From contig JBHEMK010000049.1 in the NCBI GenBank assembly GCA_046262635.1, forward strand, positions 1-17,269: a stretch of DNA of 17,269 bases. Reading direction: 5' to 3'. The position numbers and the translations under genes were made by a program. Numbering within the stretch: the stretch's first letter is position 1; the number at the start of each line of letters is the position of its first letter. The notes below the pieces were generated by a model, which saw nothing but the letters and a program-made list of their open reading frames with translations, was not told where the DNA came from and did no database searches. This stretch comes from JBHEMK01 sp046262635 (GTDB taxonomy: Bacteria; Actinomycetota; Thermoleophilia; Gaiellales; Gaiellaceae). Positions 13,755-17,269 of this stretch are shown here, in pieces.

Positions 13755-14870
13755 ATGGCCGTCGTCGATCTCTTCACGGCGCTCGCCGCGTTGCCGAGCC
13801 CGCCTGGCGAGGAGCGTGCGGTCGCCGACCGGGTGATCGAGGAGCTGCGCTCGTTCGGGCTCGAGGTGGAAGAGGATGGCGCCGGGCCGGCCGTCGGCTC
13901 GACGATCGGCAACCTCTTCTGCCGCCTCGAGCGGACGGCTGAGCGCGGCTTGCCGCTCTTCTTCTGCGCCCACCTCGACACCGTTCCTCCGACCGACGCG
14001 ATCGAGCCGGTCGAGGAGGAGGGCGTGATCCGCAACGCCGCGGGCACGATTCTCGGCGCCGACAACAAGGCCGCGGTCGCGGTCATGATCGAGGGGGCGC
14101 GGCGCCTGGTCGAGGAGGGCCGCCCGCACGCCGGGATCGAGCTCGTCTTCACGCCCAAGGAGGAGGTGGGCCTCGTGGGCGCCTACGCCTTCGACCACTC
14201 CCGCCTCGCGGCCAGGGTCGGCTACGTCTACGATCAGGCCGCTCCGATCGGAGAGATCATTCTCGGCGCCCCCTCCGCCGAGGCGATGGAGGTCCGGTTT
14301 CACGGGCGGGCGGCGCACGCGGGAATGTTTCCGGAGGAGGGACGATCCGCGATTGCCGCGGCGGCCAGGGCAATCGGGGATCTGCGGCTCGGGCGGATCG
14401 ACGAGGACACGACGGCGAACGTCGGGGTGATCCACGGCGGCTCCGGCGGCAACGTCGTCCCCGAGTGGTGCACGTTCCTGGCGGAGGCGCGCTCGCACGA
14501 CGAGGGCAAGCTCGCGGACCTGATCCAGGAAATGCTCGACGCCTACTCGTTCGCCGCCACCGCCGCTGACTGCGAGGTCGAGACGACCGTGAAGAAGAGT
14601 TACCGCGGCTACCGCTTCCGCCGGGACGACACCGTCGTCCGGCTGGCGACCGAGGCCCTGCAGGCGCGGGGATTCGAGCCGCGCTACGGCCTCTCGGGCG
14701 GGGCCGCCGACGCCAACGTGTTCAACGAGCGTGGGCTGCAGTGCCTCAACCTCGCGAACGGGATGATCGATATCCACACGCCCGAGGAGCGAATTACGGT
14801 CGGCGATCTCGAGGCGATGGTCGACGTCACGCTAGCCCTTGTCGATGCCGCCGGTGACGGCGGCCGCTAG
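13755..14870 (+). CDS. M20 family metallopeptidase, peptidase T-like
   Basis: A 371-residue zinc-dependent peptidase resembling tripeptidase T (PepT) and its 'PepT-like' relatives. Metal and catalytic residues are in place: His73 and Asp75 in CAHLDTVPP, bridging Asp103 in GADNKAAVA, Glu136–Glu137 in PKEEVGLVGA (general base and ligand), Asp160 in YDQAAP and His341 in IDIHTPEE. The lid/dimerisation domain lies at about 175–290 (GRAAHAGMFPEEGRSAI, GGSGGNVVPE). No signal peptide, so cytosolic peptide turnover is likely; a non-peptide amidohydrolase role cannot be excluded. First gene of an operon with the reductase and the NUDIX gene. No Shine-Dalgarno; an alternating inverted repeat lies 10 nt upstream. 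Confidence 0.93.
   Translation: MAVVDLFTALAALPSPPGEERAVADRVIEELRSFGLEVEEDGAGPAVGSTIGNLFCRLERTAERGLPLFFCAHLDTVPPTDAIEPVEEEGVIRNAAGTILGADNKAAVAVMIEGARRLVEEGRPHAGIELVFTPKEEVGLVGAYAFDHSRLAARVGYVYDQAAPIGEIILGAPSAEAMEVRFHGRAAHAGMFPEEGRSAIAAAARAIGDLRLGRIDEDTTANVGVIHGGSGGNVVPEWCTFLAEARSHDEGKLADLIQEMLDAYSFAATAADCEVETTVKKSYRGYRFRRDDTVVRLATEALQARGFEPRYGLSGGAADANVFNERGLQCLNLANGMIDIHTPEERITVGDLEAMVDVTLALVDAAGDGGR
14847..14864 (+). terminator. perfect hairpin in the last codons of the M20 gene
   Basis: GCCGCCG and CGGCGGC enclose the loop GTGA, a GNRA-type tetraloop as RNA, ending 3 nt before the stop codon. The next gene starts 2 nt after that stop, so it may act on coupling or read-through rather than as a true terminator. 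Confidence 0.3.
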
Positions 14871-14872
14871 TC

Positions 14873-15646
14873 GTGGAGGAGCGGCGCCTCGGGCCGGTCG
14901 TCGGGCTGGGCACGTGGAACACGTTCGACGACGACACCAGGCTCGCCGGCGAAGTCGTCGCAGCAGCGCTCGCTGCAGGCGTGCGGCTCCTGGACTCCTC
15001 GCCGATGTACGGGAGCGCAGAGAGCTCGCTCGGCAGAGCTCTCGACGGCCGGCGCGCCGAGGTGACGGTGGCGACGAAGATCTGGGCGCGCCTCGTCGGC
15101 CAGGGGCAGGAACAGCTCCGCCGCCAGCTCGACTGGTACGGCGGCCATGTCGACGTCGAGCAGGTCCACAACCTCGTCCTCTGGCGCGAGCATCTCGAGT
15201 GGCTCGAGCCGGAGCGCGAGGCCGGCCGGATCGGCCGGCTCGGAGTGACGCACTACGCCCCGAGCGCGTTCGGCGAGCTCGCCGAGGCGCTGCAGACGCG
15301 CCGCTTTGAGACGCTGCAGGTGCCGTACAACCCGCACGAGCGCGAGTGCGAGCGTGAGCTGCTGCCGCTGGCCGCCGAGCTCGGCATCCCCGTGATCGTG
15401 ATGCGACCGTTCGGCGAGGGTGCACTCGTCCGGCGCCATCCTTCGGCCGAGGAGCTCGCCCCGCTGCGCGAGTTCGGCATCGAGACGTGGGCCCAGGCGC
15501 TGATCAAGTGGGCGCTGTCGGACGAGCGGATCGACGCCGTGATCCCGGCGACCTCGAAGCCGGAGCGAACTCGGGAAAACGCGGGCGCCGGCTCGCCGCC
15601 GTGGTTCGGGCCGCAGGAGCGGCGGCTCGTGGAGCGGCTCGCGTGA
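14873..15646 (+). CDS. aldo/keto reductase
   Basis: A 257-residue (alpha/beta)8-barrel NADPH-dependent oxidoreductase. The catalytic tetrad is complete: Asp41 and Tyr46 in LLDSSPMYGSAE, Lys69 in VATKIW and His99 in VEQVHNLV. GRIGRLGVTHY and VPYNPHERE are typical middle strands; VIPATSKPERTREN is the NADP(H) phosphate-binding end. It is somewhat shorter than the usual 280–320 residues, with short loops. The substrate cannot be predicted. GTG at 14873 is 2 nt after the M20 stop, with no ribosome site, so translation is probably coupled. Confidence 0.93.
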   Translation: MEERRLGPVVGLGTWNTFDDDTRLAGEVVAAALAAGVRLLDSSPMYGSAESSLGRALDGRRAEVTVATKIWARLVGQGQEQLRRQLDWYGGHVDVEQVHNLVLWREHLEWLEPEREAGRIGRLGVTHYAPSAFGELAEALQTRRFETLQVPYNPHERECERELLPLAAELGIPVIVMRPFGEGALVRRHPSAEELAPLREFGIETWAQALIKWALSDERIDAVIPATSKPERTRENAGAGSPPWFGPQERRLVERLA

Positions 15647-16158
15647 CGCGTTCCGAGCCGGACGAAGTGCGCACGGTCTACGACGGCAGGCTGGTCGACG
15701 TCACCCTCGAGCGGTGGGGCGATTATGAGCGCGAGATCGTCGAGCATCCGGGCGCAGTCGCGATCGTCGCCGTCGACCGTGAGGGCCGGCTCAACCTCGT
15801 GCGCCAGCTGCGGGAGTCGGCGCGGAAGGAGCTCCTCGAGCTGCCGGCCGGGAAGATCGACGAGGGGGAGGAGCCGCTCGCGACGGCGAAGCGCGAGCTT
15901 GAGGAGGAGACGGGCCTGCACGGCGGCAACTGGAGCAAACTGGCGGAGTTCTGGACGACGCCGGGCTTCTGCCGCGAGCGGATGACGCTGTTCGTCGCCG
16001 AGAACCTCGAGGCGGGCGGAACGGTCGACCTCGATGAGGGCGAGGAGGTCGAGCTCGTCCGCTGGCCCGCCGCCGACGTCGAGGCACGTCTCGCCGAAAT
16101 CGAGGACGCGAAGACGCTTGTAGGTCTCCTGCTCTACCTGCGTCTCGGAAAGCTCTGA
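15643..16158 (+). CDS. NUDIX hydrolase, ADP-ribose pyrophosphatase type
   Basis: A 171-residue NUDIX protein. The Nudix box Gx5Ex7REUxEExGU is perfect at residues 70–92 (GKIDEGE…RELEEETGL). The flanks EHPGAVAIVAVDREGRLNLVRQLR, ELLELPAGK and TTPGFCRERMTLFVAENLE match the ADP-ribose pyrophosphatase subgroup, which hydrolyses ADP-ribose to AMP and ribose 5-phosphate. GTG overlaps the reductase stop (GTGA) and has GGAG 8 nt upstream, deciding the start. As the last gene of a peptidase–reductase–NUDIX operon, a clean-up role is plausible but inferred. Confidence 0.94.
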   Translation: MTRSEPDEVRTVYDGRLVDVTLERWGDYEREIVEHPGAVAIVAVDREGRLNLVRQLRESARKELLELPAGKIDEGEEPLATAKRELEEETGLHGGNWSKLAEFWTTPGFCRERMTLFVAENLEAGGTVDLDEGEEVELVRWPAADVEARLAEIEDAKTLVGLLLYLRLGKL

Positions 16159-16172
16159 CCCGCGCCCGGGCG

Positions 16173-16189
16173 ACGGGAGCCGATCCCGT
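16173..16189 (+). terminator. hairpin downstream of the NUDIX gene
   Basis: ACGGGA and TCCCGT form a perfect 6-bp stem with loop GCCGA, 14 nt after the stop. No T-run follows. Position after the last gene of the operon and before the ald promoter fits a terminator. Confidence 0.4.
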
Positions 16190-16270
16190 GCTCGCGGCGG
16201 CGCCGGGAAAGACCACGGCACTGCGCCGATTTCGTGCCGGCCTCCATGCGATGCGAGGCGACCGAGCGGA

Positions 16271-16276
16271 TAAGGT
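16271..16276 (+). promoter_or_regulatory. possible -10 box (TAAGGT) for ald, leaderless type
   Basis: TAAGGT in GGATAAGGT ends 8 nt before the GTG of ald, the same spacing as at pyrG. There is no Shine-Dalgarno and no clear -35 box. The rest of the 126-nt gap shows only the hairpin at 16173–16189. Confidence 0.4.
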
Positions 16277-16284
16277 CCGCCGCT

Positions 16285-17269
16285 GTGCGCATCGGCGTTG
16301 CAAAGGAGATCAAGCCGGACGAGTATCGCATCGCGCTCACCCCCGCGGGTGCGCGCGAGCTCGTGCAGCGGGGCCACGAGGTCCTCGTCGAGACGACCGC
16401 GGGCGCCGGCAGCTCGTTCTCCGACACCGCCTACGAGGCGGTCGGCGCGCAGATCGTCTCGGTCGACGACGTCTGGGCCCGCGCCGACCTCCTGCTCAAG
16501 GTCAAGGAGCCGATCGAGGTCGAATATCCGCGCCTCCGGCAAGGGCTCGTCCTCTTCACGTACCTCCACATCGCAGCCGACGAGCCGCTGACGCGGGCGC
16601 TGATCGCGAGCGGCATCGCCGCCGTCGCCTACGAGACGGTCGAGACGGTGGACCACCAGCTGCCGCTGCTCGCGCCTATGAGCGAGGTGGCCGGCCGGCT
16701 CGCGGCGCAGGCGGGCGCGTACTTTCTCGAGAAGCCGCTGGGTGGCCGCGGCCTGCTGCTCGGCGGGGTCCCCGGCGTGGCGCCGGGCGACGTCCTCATC
16801 ATCGGCGGCGGCATCGTGGGCTACAACGCCGCGGTGATCGCGATCGGGCTCGGCGCGAACGTGACGATCCTCGAGCGGTCGATCGACCGGATGCGGCACC
16901 TCGAGCAGGTGCTCTCGGGCAACGTCAGCCTGCTCATGTCGTCGACGCTCCAGATCGAGGAGTCCGCGGCCGCGGCGGACGTCGTGATCGGCGCCGTGCT
17001 GATTCCGGGAGCCCGGGCGCCGAAGCTCGTGTCACGGCAGATGATCGGCGCCATGAAGCCGGGAGCCGTTGTCGTGGACGTGGCGATCGACCAAGGCGGG
17101 TGTTTCGAAACCTCGAGGGCGACGACGCACACCGATCCCGTCTACATCGTCGATGACGTCATCCACTACTGCGTCGCGAACATGCCGGGAGGCGTGCCGA
17201 TCACCTCGACGAAGGCGCTCACGAACGCGACACTGCCCTATGTCGAGGCGGTCGCCGACCATGGGCTCA
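16285..17269 (+). CDS. ald: alanine dehydrogenase (3' end cut by window)
   Basis: The first 328 codons of a protein that usually has about 370 residues; it runs off the window. It interconverts L-alanine and pyruvate with NAD(H) and ammonium. It starts MRIGVAKEIKPDEYRIALTP with the substrate Arg15, then LLLKVKEP (Lys74), TYLHIAAD (catalytic His95), the NAD-binding GGGIVGYNAA (174–179) and VVVDVAIDQGG with catalytic Asp269. VPITSTKALTNATLPY is the conserved late segment. GTG at 16285 is chosen because it gives the family N-terminus directly; longer open frames here are shadows. It has its own likely promoter. Confidence 0.96.
   Translation, partial: MRIGVAKEIKPDEYRIALTPAGARELVQRGHEVLVETTAGAGSSFSDTAYEAVGAQIVSVDDVWARADLLLKVKEPIEVEYPRLRQGLVLFTYLHIAADEPLTRALIASGIAAVAYETVETVDHQLPLLAPMSEVAGRLAAQAGAYFLEKPLGGRGLLLGGVPGVAPGDVLIIGGGIVGYNAAVIAIGLGANVTILERSIDRMRHLEQVLSGNVSLLMSSTLQIEESAAAADVVIGAVLIPGARAPKLVSRQMIGAMKPGAVVVDVAIDQGGCFETSRATTHTDPVYIVDDVIHYCVANMPGGVPITSTKALTNATLPYVEAVADHGL

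Noticed and set aside
13149..14777. long minus-strand frame extending the PAS protein far upstream
   Set aside because: The extra N-terminal part is antisense to the M20 gene and has no domain; the ATG at 13502 has a promoter and gives a normal PAS protein.
15253..16899. 548-codon minus-strand frame opposite the reductase, NUDIX and ald genes
   Set aside because: The three sense genes all carry complete catalytic motifs, so this is a shadow frame.
1..17269. CRISPR arrays, toxin–antitoxin pairs, prophage structural genes, rRNA and tRNA genes
   Set aside because: No regular repeat-spacer arrays, no paired small toxin/antitoxin ORFs and no recognisable RNA gene were seen; apart from 1107–2156 the window is intact housekeeping DNA.

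Overview
This is a GC-rich window (about 70% G+C by eye), densely coded and mostly on the + strand. Protein families and gene order point to an actinobacterial chromosome, most likely the class Thermoleophilia (Gaiellales/Solirubrobacterales-like). That placement rests on the order peptidase–efp–accB–accC–Asp23–nusB–(xseB)–ispA–tlyA–nadK–recN…pyrG, GTG/TTG starts and high-GC codon use. It is an inference, not a database result.

Layout. (1) 1–1106: the 3' part of an M24 Xaa-Pro peptidase, then elongation factor P. (2) 1107–2156: about 1 kb with no intact gene, holding a decayed tyrosine-recombinase remnant on the minus strand (about 1138–1449) and further unrecognised debris; next to it, also on minus, is an intact 3-methyladenine DNA glycosylase I (tag). 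This block separates efp from the acc genes. (3) 2920–9321: a tightly coupled operon: a carboxyltransferase-like/biotin-carrier fusion, biotin carboxylase (accC), an Asp23 protein, nusB, a small XseB-like ORF, a short polyprenyl synthase, tlyA and nadK. Most junctions overlap by 1–25 nt. (4) 9405–11459: recN and a small SRPBCC protein. (5) 11496–13139: CTP synthase, convergent with a stand-alone PAS protein. (6) 13755–16158: an M20 peptidase, an aldo/keto reductase and an ADP-ribose-type NUDIX hydrolase as one operon. (7) 16285–end: alanine dehydrogenase, cut by the window edge.

How the genes work together. The first half is a housekeeping block for fatty-acid precursor carboxylation (biotin carrier plus biotin carboxylase), translation and transcription factors (EF-P, NusB), isoprenoid synthesis, rRNA methylation, NADP supply and DNA repair (RecN, Tag). 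The second half is nucleotide and amino-acid metabolism.

Most notable: the 602-residue protein at 2920–4728. Its N-terminal ~435 residues are clearly an oxaloacetate decarboxylase/pyruvate carboxylase carboxyltransferase fold, but all four expected metal ligands appear to be replaced. It continues directly into a complete AccB biotin carrier and is followed by accC. It looks like a carboxyltransferase pseudoenzyme captured as part of the biotin carrier. Secondary observations: several starts sit 6–13 nt after a TAnnnT box (leaderless-type promoters), an alternating three-part inverted repeat lies just before the M20 gene, several gene ends carry perfect hairpins, and CTP synthase and the polyprenyl synthase have unusual active-site residues.
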